This document shows, piece after piece, positions 1 to 8,974 of a stretch of DNA of 64,000 nucleotides (its first letter is position 1; each line of letters starts with the position of its first letter). Both the position numbers and the translations under genes were made by a program. The notes under the pieces were generated by a model that searched no databases, was not told the DNA's origin, and worked only from the letters and a program-made list of their open reading frames with translations. Where the stretch lies: contig NZ_NEFD01000007.1 of NCBI RefSeq assembly GCF_002252155.1, positions 1-64,000 of the forward strand. The letters are read 5' to 3'. Source of the DNA: Wohlfahrtiimonas sp. G9077. Its GTDB lineage: Bacteria > Pseudomonadota > Gammaproteobacteria > Cardiobacteriales > Wohlfahrtiimonadaceae.

Positions 1-1364
1 CCATCATAATGCTGATATCGTGGCAAGTGTGCCAATTCATCTGTAGACAAGGATTGACTGCCAAAGGCCAACAAACGCGATTGCGCCAAGCAATTGGCCA
101 AGGCCAAATGGTGCTGTTCAATGAGCGCTGCTTCACTTTCAGCATAGGTAAATTGCTTGGCTGTATAGCGCTCAATGGGTGCAATGAAGTCACAACTCAC
201 CGCGTGCGTGCCTTGGTGCAATAACTGATAAAACGCGTGCTGTGCATTTGGCCCCACTTCGCCCCAGACAATTGGGCAGGTGCTCCATTCAACGGCCTCG
301 CCATTTCTTTGCACCGATTTACCATTCGATTCCATCTCCAATTGCTGCAAATAAGCGGCAAAATATTTTAAGCGGCCATCGTATGGCAAAACAGCGTGGG
401 TTTGAATGTTCAAATAATTGGCATTCCAAATGCCAATCATGGCCAGCAACATCGGAAGATTCTCTTTAAATGGCGCTTGTCTAAAATGCTCATCCATCGC
501 GTGTGCACCTGCTAAGAGCGATTGAAAGCCATCGATGCCAATGGTTAATGCAATCGGCAAACCAATGCAGGACCACAATGAATAACGGCCGCCCACCCAA
601 TCCCATAATTGCAATTGATGATCCGGATGAATGCCCCATGCGGTCATTTTTTCAACATTGGTAGAAACGCCCACAAAGTGATTTTTTAAAACACGTTCAT
701 GATGCCCAAGCGCCTTTTCTAGCCATACGCGCACCGTTTGCGCATTAGACAATGTATCAATGGTGCCAAACGATTTTGAAGAGATGATAAAAAGCGTCGT
801 TTCAGGGCGCAATTGATGCAGCAACGCAGAAAGCTGACTGCCATCCATCGTAGAGACAAAATGCATGTTCAATGGTTTGACGGTCGGCACTTTAAAATCA
901 GACAAAGCATGCGTCACCATTAATGGCCCTAAATCCGAACCGCCCACGCCAATGTTCACCACATCTGTGATCACTTCTCCGGTGGCACCGCGGCATTGCC
1001 CTGCGTGAATTTTCGTCACAAGCGCATACATACGCTCAAGTTCGCCATGCACAGCGGCATTAATGTTCGGTAGCGCTGCATCATCACTCGGCGACCTCAA
1101 AGCCCAATGCATCGCTGCGCGCGCCTCTGTATCATTGATGGGCTGATCCGAAAAGAGCTGATTCATCCATCCTTGTAAGTCATGCTGCTCAGTCAAGGCT
1201 TCTAATGCATCGAGCACCGCTGACGTCAAGCGCTGCTTACTGAAATCGAAGCATAAACCATCAAATGTGCGGGAAAAATTGGCGAAACGATGCGGATCAT
1301 CCGCAAACAATATGGATAAATCCACCGTTTTTAGCTTTGTTGCCAACTCTATTAACGTTTGCAT
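1..1364 (-). CDS. pgi: Glucose-6-phosphate isomerase (3' end cut by window edge)
   Basis: Cytosolic enzyme interconverting glucose-6-phosphate and fructose-6-phosphate, linking glycolysis with sugar-nucleotide supply. About 454 N-terminal codons are present; family members are usually 510-550 residues, so the C-terminus lies outside the window. Seen in the translation: [12 protein letters not shown] at about residues 136-147, [10 protein letters not shown] near 168, the second PGI signature [10 protein letters not shown] near 255, and LEMESNGKS further on. The start is ATG at 1364, overlapping the end of the ugd-like gene by 13 bp, which suggests translational coupling. It is the last visible gene of the galU-ugd-pgi module. 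The identification is secure; only the 3' end is unknown. Confidence 0.95.
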   Translation of the reverse strand, partial: MQTLIELATKLKTVDLSILFADDPHRFANFSRTFDGLCFDFSKQRLTSAVLDALEALTEQHDLQGWMNQLFSDQPINDTEARAAMHWALRSPSDDAALPNINAAVHGELERMYALVTKIHAGQCRGATGEVITDVVNIGVGGSDLGPLMVTHALSDFKVPTVKPLNMHFVSTMDGSQLSALLHQLRPETTLFIISSKSFGTIDTLSNAQTVRVWLEKALGHHERVLKNHFVGVSTNVEKMTAWGIHPDHQLQLWDWVGGRYSLWSCIGLPIALTIGIDGFQSLLAGAHAMDEHFRQAPFKENLPMLLAMIGIWNANYLNIQTHAVLPYDGRLKYFAAYLQQLEMESNGKSVQRNGEAVEWSTCPIVWGEVGPNAQHAFYQLLHQGTHAVSCDFIAPIERYTAKQFTYAESEAALIEQHHLALANCLAQSRLLAFGSQSLSTDELAHLPRYQHYD

Positions 1365-2530
1365 GGTCGCCCCACTCCTTCATACAGCAATCCTTGCGCC
1401 ACAACATACTGAGCATCATAGATATTGCGCCCATCTAATAATAACGGATGGCGCATCACCGTTTTTAATCGTGCATAATCAGGACTAAAATATGCTGGCC
1501 ACGGCGTCAGCACGCACAAAGCATCGGCGCCCATGGTGGCAGCGTAAAGATCATCACACAAAATTAAATCCGCTCGCTCACCATATTGTGCGGCGATTTT
1601 TGGCAAAGCTTTTGGATCATGCAGCTGAACAATCGCCCCTTGCGCCCACAATGCACTCAACATTTTATGAATGGGCGAATGCTGAATGCTCGATGTGTTT
1701 TCTTTAAAGGCAGCGCCCCAAATGGCGATCACTTTGCCCTGTAAATGGGTGTCAAAATGGTGCCAAAGCTTACGAAAAAGAATCTCTTTTTGATCCTCAT
1801 TGATCTCCCACACTTGCTGAAGCAAACGACTTTTGCCGCCATTTTCAGCAAATTCTGATGCCAACATGGTAATGTCATGGGAAAAATTCGCGCCGCCAAA
1901 ACCAACGCCGGCCGACAAATAACTACCGCCAATGCGCGTATCTGCCGCCATTCCTTGCTGAACATTGAGAATGTCCACGCCGAGTTTCTCAGCAATGTTG
2001 GCCAAATCATTCATATAGCTGATGCGCGTTGCGAGCATGCCGGAAATGGAGAGTTTTGTGAGCTCTGCATCCAAAATGGGCATCCATAAAATTTGCTGCG
2101 GGCGCGGAAAAAATGGGCGCAATAACTCTTGCATGAACATCTTGCCATGCTCATCATCACAACCCACAATCATCTGTTTGGCATCCACAAAACTGTCAAT
2201 GGCATTGCCCTCTTGAATGATGTCCGGCAGATAGCACCAAGGCGCTTGATCATAGATATGCGCCAATTGTGCGGTGCCATGTAAACCAAAAGTGGCGCCA
2301 TTAATCATGAGTTTTGGCGGTGCATGCGCCACAAAACTGCGTAGAAAATCAGCGGCTCGCTCCAACTCATGAGAAGGCACGCATAAACAGAGAATGTCCA
2401 TCTGCGCGGGTAAACGCTCAATGTCAATGCCTTTTAAACTTGGCTCATGGTGCACGCAGTTGCCCACATTACGCCACAATTCTGCCAAAACATTGGCCTG
2501 CAGCGTTTGCCCAATCATCGTAATGTGCAT
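1352..2530 (-). CDS. UDP-glucose/GDP-mannose dehydrogenase-family protein, probably catalytically altered
   Basis: A 392-residue member of the UDP-glucose 6-dehydrogenase family, placed between galU and pgi where capsule loci carry ugd. Working family members oxidise UDP-glucose to UDP-glucuronate with NAD through a thiohemiacetal on a cysteine in GGSCFPKD. Here that motif reads GGANFSHD (residues 212-219), so the cysteine position is Asn215 and the following Pro and Lys are also changed. The N-terminal nucleotide-binding glycine motif is degenerate (MIGQTLQA), and the Asn four residues after the conserved Lys159 is Ser. The frame is open and full length, and its stop overlaps pgi, so this is not a simple pseudogene. 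It may be an inactive or re-purposed relative. The ATG at 2530 shares one base with the galU stop (TAATG). Confidence 0.8.
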   Translation of the reverse strand: MHITMIGQTLQANVLAELWRNVGNCVHHEPSLKGIDIERLPAQMDILCLCVPSHELERAADFLRSFVAHAPPKLMINGATFGLHGTAQLAHIYDQAPWCYLPDIIQEGNAIDSFVDAKQMIVGCDDEHGKMFMQELLRPFFPRPQQILWMPILDAELTKLSISGMLATRISYMNDLANIAEKLGVDILNVQQGMAADTRIGGSYLSAGVGFGGANFSHDITMLASEFAENGGKSRLLQQVWEINEDQKEILFRKLWHHFDTHLQGKVIAIWGAAFKENTSSIQHSPIHKMLSALWAQGAIVQLHDPKALPKIAAQYGERADLILCDDLYAATMGADALCVLTPWPAYFSPDYARLKTVMRHPLLLDGRNIYDAQYVVAQGLLYEGVGRPCKR

Positions 2531-3402
2531 TATTTTAACTCGTCAATCATTGCCTTAAAATCTGCCCCAAGGGTTGGGTGATCCAGCCCATAATGCAAGA
2601 CCGCCTTTAAATAACCAAGCTTGCTGCCACAATCAAAAGTTTGCCCTTGCATGCGATATGCTTCAATCGGTGCCTCTTTTTGTAACATCGCAATGGCATC
2701 CGTGAGCTGAATCTCATTGCCCGCGCCTTTTGGCGTTTGTTCTAACAGCGCCATGATGCGTGCCGGCAATACATAGCGACCCACTACGGATAAGTTAGAG
2801 GGTGCATCATCCACTGCCGGCTTTTCCACAATCCCACGCATCACGATGCTTTCCCCTTCTTTAGGCACCGTTTCAACATCCACAATGCCATATTGATCCA
2901 CCAAATGTTCAGGCACTGACTCCACCATGATTTGGGCATGTTGTGTGGCGGCAAAGCGTTCGATCATCAAAGTTAAATCATGGGAATTGTCTTGATTTTT
3001 AATGAGTACATCTGGCAATAACACCACAAAATCATCATCGCCAATCACGCTTTTTGCACACAAAACGGCGTGCCCAAGGCCAAGGGGCTCAGGCTGGCGC
3101 ACCGCCACAATGCTCACATCACTGGGCACGATGTTGGTGATCTCTGCTAAAAGATCAAATTTCTTTTTCTGAGTCAATGTGGTTTCAAGCTCAAAGTTGC
3201 GATCAAAGTAGTTTTCAATCGATGCTTTTGACGAATGCGTCACCAAAATGATCTCTGTAATGCCCGCTTTAACGGCTTCTTTGACCACATATTCGATCAC
3301 GGGGCGATCGACCACCGTCACCATCTCTTTTGGGATGGCTTTGCTTGCAGGTAAAAATCGTGTGCCTAAACCGGCAACAGGAAGGATGGCTTTTTTGATC
3401 AT
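2530..3402 (-). CDS. galU: UTP-glucose-1-phosphate uridylyltransferase
   Basis: Makes UDP-glucose from glucose-1-phosphate and UTP for LPS and capsule synthesis. The 290-residue length is typical for GalU. The N-terminus shows the nucleotidyltransferase signature (GLGTRFLPASKAIPKEM, about residues 11-27), with VEKP near residue 192 and a glycine-rich FDCGSKLGYL near the C-terminus. The ATG at 3402 follows an 85-bp spacer holding a good promoter (TTGATT-17-TAAAAT), so galU-ugd-pgi probably has its own transcription start in addition to read-through from the polysaccharide genes. Its stop is fused with the ugd-like start (TAATG). Confidence 0.96.
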   Translation of the reverse strand: MIKKAILPVAGLGTRFLPASKAIPKEMVTVVDRPVIEYVVKEAVKAGITEIILVTHSSKASIENYFDRNFELETTLTQKKKFDLLAEITNIVPSDVSIVAVRQPEPLGLGHAVLCAKSVIGDDDFVVLLPDVLIKNQDNSHDLTLMIERFAATQHAQIMVESVPEHLVDQYGIVDVETVPKEGESIVMRGIVEKPAVDDAPSNLSVVGRYVLPARIMALLEQTPKGAGNEIQLTDAIAMLQKEAPIEAYRMQGQTFDCGSKLGYLKAVLHYGLDHPTLGADFKAMIDELK

Positions 3403-3445
3403 GTTATGTCTCTAATGAATGGATTCAATGTCCAATAGTTTACAT

Positions 3446-3474
3446 ATTTTATAAATATCTTAAACCGTAATCAA
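3446..3474 (-). promoter_or_regulatory. Predicted sigma70 promoter of galU-ugd-pgi
   Basis: On the minus strand, TTGATT (3474-3469) and TAAAAT (3451-3446) are separated by exactly 17 bp, in the spacer between the sugar transferase stop and the galU start. Predicted by eye from the consensus. Confidence 0.5.
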
Positions 3475-3487
3475 AAATTCTTTATAT

Positions 3488-4765
3488 TTACCTTGCCCCA
3501 AATCCTGTCAGCATTGTTTTAATGGTTTTAAACACAATGAGCACATCGAGCCAAAATGAAAAATGTTTAATGTAGTAAAAATCATATTGTAATTTTGTTG
3601 TCATGCCTTCTACTTCTGCGGCATAACCTTGCGTAACCTGTGCCCAGCCTGAAATACCAGGCCTTACAATATGTCGGTAGCTAAAAAAAGGCACTTCTTT
3701 CTCATACCACACAGACAAATCTAAAGACTCTGGACGTGGTCCAATAAAGCTCATGTCCCCTTTTAACACATTCAGTAACTGTGGTAATTCATCAATTCTA
3801 TATTTTCGAATCACTTTGCCAATACGTGTGATTCTAGGATCTTCACCTTGCTCAGTAAAACCTTTACCCGCTAAATCTATACGCATACTACGCAACTTAT
3901 ACATTTTAAATACCTTATTTTTATAACCGATGCGTTTTTGAATATAAAAAACAGGGCCTTTACTATCCAATTTAATCAATATACCTACAATAATTAATAT
4001 CAATAAAACTATAGGTAACAACAAAATAACTGCAATAATATCTATGCAACGTTTAATAATCCCATAAAAAGCAGAAGGCTGTAACGTTCCAAACACATTT
4101 TCTGATAAATGTTTAATTTTTACTCTTCCTGTGAATTGTTCCAACATTTGCCGACTATGATAAACAGGAATGCCTGCAATTGCACAATTACCTAAAAATC
4201 TAGCCCATTCATCAGGCATATCAGCTCTCAGATCAGCTACAACAGCATCAAAACGTGTACTACCCAAATGTGGTGTTTCTAGAGTACGGCTATCAACATT
4301 ACGAAATCTTTGTATTTCCCCAATATCTCCAAATGGAACAATCGCTAATTTCAAACAATAATATTTTCTTCCTAAAACATATCCAATCACTGTCCATACA
4401 TTTGCAAACATATATGCTAGGAATAGTACTGTACGCGAATACTCTAATTTGAATACAATAATTATACCTATGATAACTAGCCACGCAATTGTTACAGAAG
4501 GCAACAAATAGATGATAGAACGTGCATCTGGAAATTTTTGTATTTTTTTATACATCAAAAAAGATAAGAAAAATGCAAAGATGTTTGCAGATGTTGTATA
4601 GAAACGCGTAGGGGTAATATAGTAGGCATCAAAATGAAGTACTTTAGGCCATATCAAAATAGATGGTAAAATTCCAACAAGCATCATCCCACAGATTAAT
4701 TGAAACCAAAAATTAAATAACACTCTCTCATACCAGCGAGAATGTCGCCTGTGTTGATGTTCCAT
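3488..4765 (-). CDS. Initiating undecaprenyl-phosphate sugar phosphotransferase (WcaJ/WbaP type), copy 1
   Basis: A 425-residue polyprenyl-phosphate sugar-1-phosphate transferase expected to load the first sugar of a repeat unit onto undecaprenyl phosphate at the inner membrane. The N-terminal half has several hydrophobic segments (about residues 15-35, 60-75, 85-105, 110-135) and a soluble domain; one more hydrophobic segment (about 245-265) precedes the catalytic domain. The catalytic domain has KMYKLRSMR, a basic RITRIGKVIRK stretch, DELPQ and SFIGPRPE, all typical of the family. It is a paralogue of the gene at 10219-11493. Both begin with a basic HSRWYER motif and end in the same residues, and the last 68 bases of the two genes are almost identical. 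Which sugar is transferred cannot be told. Confidence 0.9.
   Translation of the reverse strand: MEHQHRRHSRWYERVLFNFWFQLICGMMLVGILPSILIWPKVLHFDAYYITPTRFYTTSANIFAFFLSFLMYKKIQKFPDARSIIYLLPSVTIAWLVIIGIIIVFKLEYSRTVLFLAYMFANVWTVIGYVLGRKYYCLKLAIVPFGDIGEIQRFRNVDSRTLETPHLGSTRFDAVVADLRADMPDEWARFLGNCAIAGIPVYHSRQMLEQFTGRVKIKHLSENVFGTLQPSAFYGIIKRCIDIIAVILLLPIVLLILIIVGILIKLDSKGPVFYIQKRIGYKNKVFKMYKLRSMRIDLAGKGFTEQGEDPRITRIGKVIRKYRIDELPQLLNVLKGDMSFIGPRPESLDLSVWYEKEVPFFSYRHIVRPGISGWAQVTQGYAAEVEGMTTKLQYDFYYIKHFSFWLDVLIVFKTIKTMLTGFGAR
3489..3556. repeat. Direct repeat, copy 1 (3' end of sugar transferase gene 1)
   Basis: 68 bases matching 10220-10287 with one mismatch (3506 versus 10237), including 50 uninterrupted identical bases (3507-3556). 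It encodes the C-terminal residues shared by the two initiating transferases. The genes diverge clearly upstream of this block, as after gene conversion or recombination. Confidence 0.85.
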
Positions 4766-4823
4766 GGAATATACTCTACCCTTTTAACTTATATAAATTT
4801 TAATTATTGTAATTCAAAAAAGA

Positions 4824-5954
4824 TTATCTTCCAAATAGTTTACACAATGTGATATTCACTTTCTTGGCATCAAATTTTTCTTCTGCCATTTTTCGGCTTG
4901 CTTGCCCCATTTCATTGATCTTTTCTGGGTGTTCAATAAAATAGAGCATCTTTTCTGCTAAGGCTTCAGGATTCCATTTCGGCACTAAAAAGCCATTGAC
5001 GCCATTGATCACTGTTTCACGGCAACCGGGGACATCCGTTGTAATCACAGGGCGGCCAATCGCCATCGCTTCTTGAGTGCTACACGGTACACCTTCACGA
5101 TATGATGGCAACACAAAGACACTACTCTCTCTCACCCATTCAGAGACATTATTGACAAATCCTGGGTATTCAAATAAACCTTCTTGAATGAGATCATCGA
5201 GCACTTCTTGGCCAATCCCGCCCTTATTTTGCGCATCAATCCCTCCTAAAATAACAAATTGCGCATTCGGCTGATGCATCTTCACTAGACGCATGGCGGC
5301 AATATAATCAAAAATCCCCTTCTCTTTTAATAATCGACCGATAAAAATAAAGCGCACAGGATCAGTTGGCGCAGGGCTATATGAAAACTTCTCTAAATTA
5401 ATACCGATACCACCTAAAATCGTGAGTGCTTTAACGGAAATATGATGGGCATCGATTAAATCTTTTTGATCATCTGGATTTAAAAGAATGAGTTGATCTA
5501 GTTTAGGCAATGCCAATTGATACAATTTAATCTGTATCGCACGAATGAGCTTAGCTTTAGTGCTCAATCCCTCAGGTTGTTCCGTAAATGCATACCCTAA
5601 TCCCTCAAGCATTCCCACAACGCGTGGCACCTTCGCCCATTTAGCAGCCAATGATCCATAGACCACTGGCTTTGCACAAAAAGATAACACCACATCCGGC
5701 TGCAGCGACTTAATTTGACGATGCAATTTATACAATGCAATTAAATCTGCAAGGGGATTGAGCCCACCACGACTCATTTGATACGTCATCGGAATGGCAC
5801 CTAACTCAGTGATGGCATCTAAGTCATATTGTGTGTATTCACACGTCAATGCATAGACTTTAACGCCCTGTTTTACAAGCGTACGAATTAAATCACCACG
5901 AAAGGTACGAAAATCTAGGGCTTTGGTGCCGATGATAAGGAGTGAGTTGTTCAT
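4824..5954 (-). CDS. Glycosyltransferase family 4
   Basis: A 376-residue GT-B fold glycosyltransferase expected to add a sugar to the lipid-linked repeat unit on the cytoplasmic face. The C-terminal donor-binding half shows FIGRLLKEKG (about 207-216), FVLPSYREGVP and the E(x7)E-type stretch EGVPCSTQEAMAIG typical of GT4 (about 283-300). The N-terminus resembles WbpT/PglA-like capsule glycosyltransferases. It lies 4 bp after the preceding glycosyltransferase gene and 58 bp before sugar transferase 1. Sugar and linkage are unknown. Confidence 0.88.
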   Translation of the reverse strand: MNNSLLIIGTKALDFRTFRGDLIRTLVKQGVKVYALTCEYTQYDLDAITELGAIPMTYQMSRGGLNPLADLIALYKLHRQIKSLQPDVVLSFCAKPVVYGSLAAKWAKVPRVVGMLEGLGYAFTEQPEGLSTKAKLIRAIQIKLYQLALPKLDQLILLNPDDQKDLIDAHHISVKALTILGGIGINLEKFSYSPAPTDPVRFIFIGRLLKEKGIFDYIAAMRLVKMHQPNAQFVILGGIDAQNKGGIGQEVLDDLIQEGLFEYPGFVNNVSEWVRESSVFVLPSYREGVPCSTQEAMAIGRPVITTDVPGCRETVINGVNGFLVPKWNPEALAEKMLYFIEHPEKINEMGQASRKMAEEKFDAKKVNITLCKLFGR

Positions 5955-5958
5955 AATA

Positions 5959-6849
5959 TTATTCTTGCATAATCTGATATAAAAAAGACTCTAATCTACT
6001 GGTATTTAATACTGTATCCCAATTATATTCATACATATTTGGAAAACTTTCTGTTTTCTGATCTAGCTCATCTGTACACAACTCATCACTTAGCCAAATC
6101 GGCTGATAATCATGATGATTACAAAATTGCACAATCCATTCATATTTATTTGAGATGACATTTAATCCAGAAGCAAGATATTCTAATGTCTTTGTGCTAG
6201 TTTGCATGTTAAATGGATAAATATCCGGTGTGTAATTTAACCCCGCTCGACATTGTCGATATAATTTTGGCAATTCATCACGGGAAACCTTGCCTGTCAA
6301 TGTAATATTCGGATGTTTTACCTGGCAAAGGTCATCAGATGATAATTCTCCAACCAATAGAATCTTAAAACCTTTGTGAGCCAATTTGAGAATGGTTTGA
6401 ATTAATCCGACTCGACCTGTCACGGACCCTGCATATACAACATCATACAAAGGATTCAAGTCAGGCGTTTGAAATAATGTTTCATCAATCCCCATATCCC
6501 TTTGTATCGAGGGTATATGATCTCTAAAATTTAATGCTCGTTGTACATATTGATTCAGAAAAATACGCCCATCAGGTTTTCCATTAATAATCTTTTTAAT
6601 ACCATCTTTGAGACGAGGACAGCACGGCACAGATAAGCTTTGATACTCATGAATTTCTTTAGCCCGCCCCTGCTTTTTCTTCCAAAAAGGACGAGTGCCC
6701 ATAAAATAAATATTCACATCATTATTAGGATCTAAAGCAAAATCTTCTGCTAATTGCACTTGCCAGCCTTTTGCTTCCAAATATTTTTGATAAGCGAAAG
6801 CTTCCGGGGTATAGGCATGGGGTTTGAGGGTGATACCTATTTTACCCAT
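5959..6849 (-). CDS. Putative GT-B glycosyltransferase
   Basis: A 296-residue protein, shorter than usual GT4 enzymes. The C-terminal half carries a GT1/GT4-like core: VYAGSVTGR near residue 140, LLVGELSSDD near 165, and a TSTKTLEYLASGLNVIS stretch near 220 that matches the conserved acidic/glycine donor loop. The N-terminal half is not recognisable by eye. The start overlaps the end of the GT2 gene by 8 bp, so it is co-translated with the polysaccharide cluster. The glycosyltransferase class is likely; the substrate is unknown. Confidence 0.7.
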   Translation of the reverse strand: MGKIGITLKPHAYTPEAFAYQKYLEAKGWQVQLAEDFALDPNNDVNIYFMGTRPFWKKKQGRAKEIHEYQSLSVPCCPRLKDGIKKIINGKPDGRIFLNQYVQRALNFRDHIPSIQRDMGIDETLFQTPDLNPLYDVVYAGSVTGRVGLIQTILKLAHKGFKILLVGELSSDDLCQVKHPNITLTGKVSRDELPKLYRQCRAGLNYTPDIYPFNMQTSTKTLEYLASGLNVISNKYEWIVQFCNHHDYQPIWLSDELCTDELDQKTESFPNMYEYNWDTVLNTSRLESFLYQIMQE

Positions 6850-7837
6850 ATGTTCTACCTAAATTTGGAATCACTTTTTTCAAACATCTCCAAGTCACTT
6901 GCAATAAACTAGGAGAAATTTTTAACATTAAAGCAACAATAAAAAATTTTGACCGATAAGAGAAATATTTACCTATTTTATTTAATGTAAAAATATTCTT
7001 ATCCAATTTTTGTTCTAAGCTGCGTACATCACTAGAAAAATTAGGCGAGTAATTTAATAAATGTAGCAATTCAATAAAGACACAACTTCTTAAATAGGAT
7101 TCTTCATAATATACTTGATATTGTGAATATAACTGATGAGATTGTAAAAAATTTTTATATTCAGCATAAATATACAAATACGAATCTATCGATTTTTGAT
7201 TATAAGAATGCATAATTGAACCAGATGCCTGCACATAAAAATACATATATTCTTCAATAACGTATAATTTTTTATTATATAAGAGCTTATAAGAGATTTC
7301 TTTATCTTCATACAATAACCCTTCTATAAATCTGATACCATTAAAAACATCTCTTTTATAAAGACGATTCCAAACACTATAATTGATCGAATGGTTACTT
7401 AAAAAAATATCTTGCGTTACATAATATTTCTCAACATTTGGCAAAAACTGACTGATTATTTCACCTTCTGTTGTTACTTGTGAAAAACCAAACAAAATAA
7501 TATCTAAGCTAGGATCTTCAGCAATCTTCACTATACACTGACTAAAACAATCTAATGACAAATAATCATCTGAATCTAAAAAAGCAATATAATCTCCCGT
7601 TGCATGATCTAAACCATAATTACGAGCACTAGATAATCCCCCATTTTCTTTTGCAAAAAAAATAAAACGTGGATCATCACCCACCATTTCTTTTACGATT
7701 TCTATCGACTGATCAGGACTGCCATCATCCACAATTAAAGCTTCAAAATTAGTATAGGTTTGATCTAATAAGCTTTGTATGCATTTGCCAATATATTTTT
7801 CGACCTTATAGACAGGTACGATCACAGAAATTTTCAT
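6842..7837 (-). CDS. Glycosyltransferase family 2
   Basis: A 331-residue inverting-type GT-A glycosyltransferase. The N-terminus is a textbook GT2: ISVIVPVYKVEKYI, LIVDDGSPD near residue 40, GGLSSARNYGLDHA near 66, and the metal-binding DSDD near 88-91. The C-terminal part is rich in aromatic residues and Lys, and the DNA here is strikingly AT-rich, as in variable capsule cores. The start overlaps the wzy-like stop (ATGA). It is expected to elongate the lipid-linked repeat unit; the sugar is unknown. Confidence 0.9.
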   Translation of the reverse strand: MKISVIVPVYKVEKYIGKCIQSLLDQTYTNFEALIVDDGSPDQSIEIVKEMVGDDPRFIFFAKENGGLSSARNYGLDHATGDYIAFLDSDDYLSLDCFSQCIVKIAEDPSLDIILFGFSQVTTEGEIISQFLPNVEKYYVTQDIFLSNHSINYSVWNRLYKRDVFNGIRFIEGLLYEDKEISYKLLYNKKLYVIEEYMYFYVQASGSIMHSYNQKSIDSYLYIYAEYKNFLQSHQLYSQYQVYYEESYLRSCVFIELLHLLNYSPNFSSDVRSLEQKLDKNIFTLNKIGKYFSYRSKFFIVALMLKISPSLLQVTWRCLKKVIPNLGRTYG

Positions 7838-8949
7838 AATGCCCCCACTGATTGACTAAAAATCGTTTTATACGGTGCAAGCATTGGATCCCCATAGACC
7901 GTTTTAATAGACAAAATATCTTTTTGAAAAGCCAAACACAGTAATATCAAAAATAAACATAACAATCTCTCAGCCACTAAATTATCTTTAAAAACTGTTC
8001 TGATGGTAAAAATTGCATAGATAAATGCGGGAACAAATATGTACATGAATCGCTCCATAATTGCGATCTCTTTAGCCATCAGCAAACTAATACCATAAAA
8101 ATAAATCAATAGTAATAATAACCAATAATGATCATTTTGAATAATAAAGTATCTAGAATAAAACAAAATAACACTTACAAAAAGAATCTTTGCTGTAATT
8201 ATAACACCATATCCCCAAGTCACTTTCATAAACTGCTTTTGACTGTCTACTAAATGTGTGTACTTAGGCAATATATACTGAACCAAATCCCCCATTATAT
8301 ATACCAATTGAGAAACAAAAAAATATCCGATCAGTAAAGTCAAAATTGCGATCATTGGAAAAATCTTTACTTTAAAATTGATTGATAATGGTACCAAAGA
8401 CAATAAATAAATGGGTACCAATATGATCGTGCTAGTATGGAACAATATTCCTATCCCTAATATTGTTAATGATAATAAAATACGCCCTTGATAATATTGT
8501 TTCAGTGACAACAAGGTCAAGGCAATCGCTAAACTATGTCTTACAATATTAAAACTCGGAAATAACATAATCAGCCAAACAATAAAATTAAAAAGATAAG
8601 CATCTTCTTTTGGATAAGAGAGAAAAATCAATGTGCTGAATAAAAATGCATATACCGCAATCCCCCATTGAGGATTATCCGTAAATATACGGATGAATTT
8701 TGTTAAATAAGTAAATCCCAATTCTATATGATAATAGTTATTAATATTGTTAAATATATTAATGTATCCATAATAATCTGTACCGATTTCAAATCGTATG
8801 GCGGATGGAATCGTTACAATTAAAAATGCTGCCAGTAACAATATCAGCTTAAACTTCACTTGCTCTGGCTGCACTATCTTTTCACGCACGTATAATAAAC
8901 CTGTACTGCCTAGCAACATTAAATTATATATTAAATATGTTTGTATCAT
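7834..8949 (-). CDS. EpsG-family polysaccharide polymerase (Wzy-like)
   Basis: A 371-residue, highly hydrophobic protein with about ten predicted membrane segments. The N-terminal region contains IRFEIGTDYYGYINIF (about 52-67), the RxxxGTDyxxY signature of EpsG/Wzy-type polymerases. It is expected to join repeat units in the periplasm after flipping by Wzx. The position between wzx and a GT2 gene fits. It is the most AT-rich gene of the window, suggesting horizontal origin. It starts 25 bp after wzx and overlaps the GT2 start. Confidence 0.8.
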   Translation of the reverse strand: MIQTYLIYNLMLLGSTGLLYVREKIVQPEQVKFKLILLLAAFLIVTIPSAIRFEIGTDYYGYINIFNNINNYYHIELGFTYLTKFIRIFTDNPQWGIAVYAFLFSTLIFLSYPKEDAYLFNFIVWLIMLFPSFNIVRHSLAIALTLLSLKQYYQGRILLSLTILGIGILFHTSTIILVPIYLLSLVPLSINFKVKIFPMIAILTLLIGYFFVSQLVYIMGDLVQYILPKYTHLVDSQKQFMKVTWGYGVIITAKILFVSVILFYSRYFIIQNDHYWLLLLLIYFYGISLLMAKEIAIMERFMYIFVPAFIYAIFTIRTVFKDNLVAERLLCLFLILLCLAFQKDILSIKTVYGDPMLAPYKTIFSQSVGAL

Positions 8950-8974
8950 ACCTTGGTTACACTCACTTCAATTT

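Noticed and set aside
2022-2523. Plus-strand open frames opposite the ugd-like gene
   Set aside because: Antisense shadows without family resemblance; the minus-strand frame is intact along the whole region.
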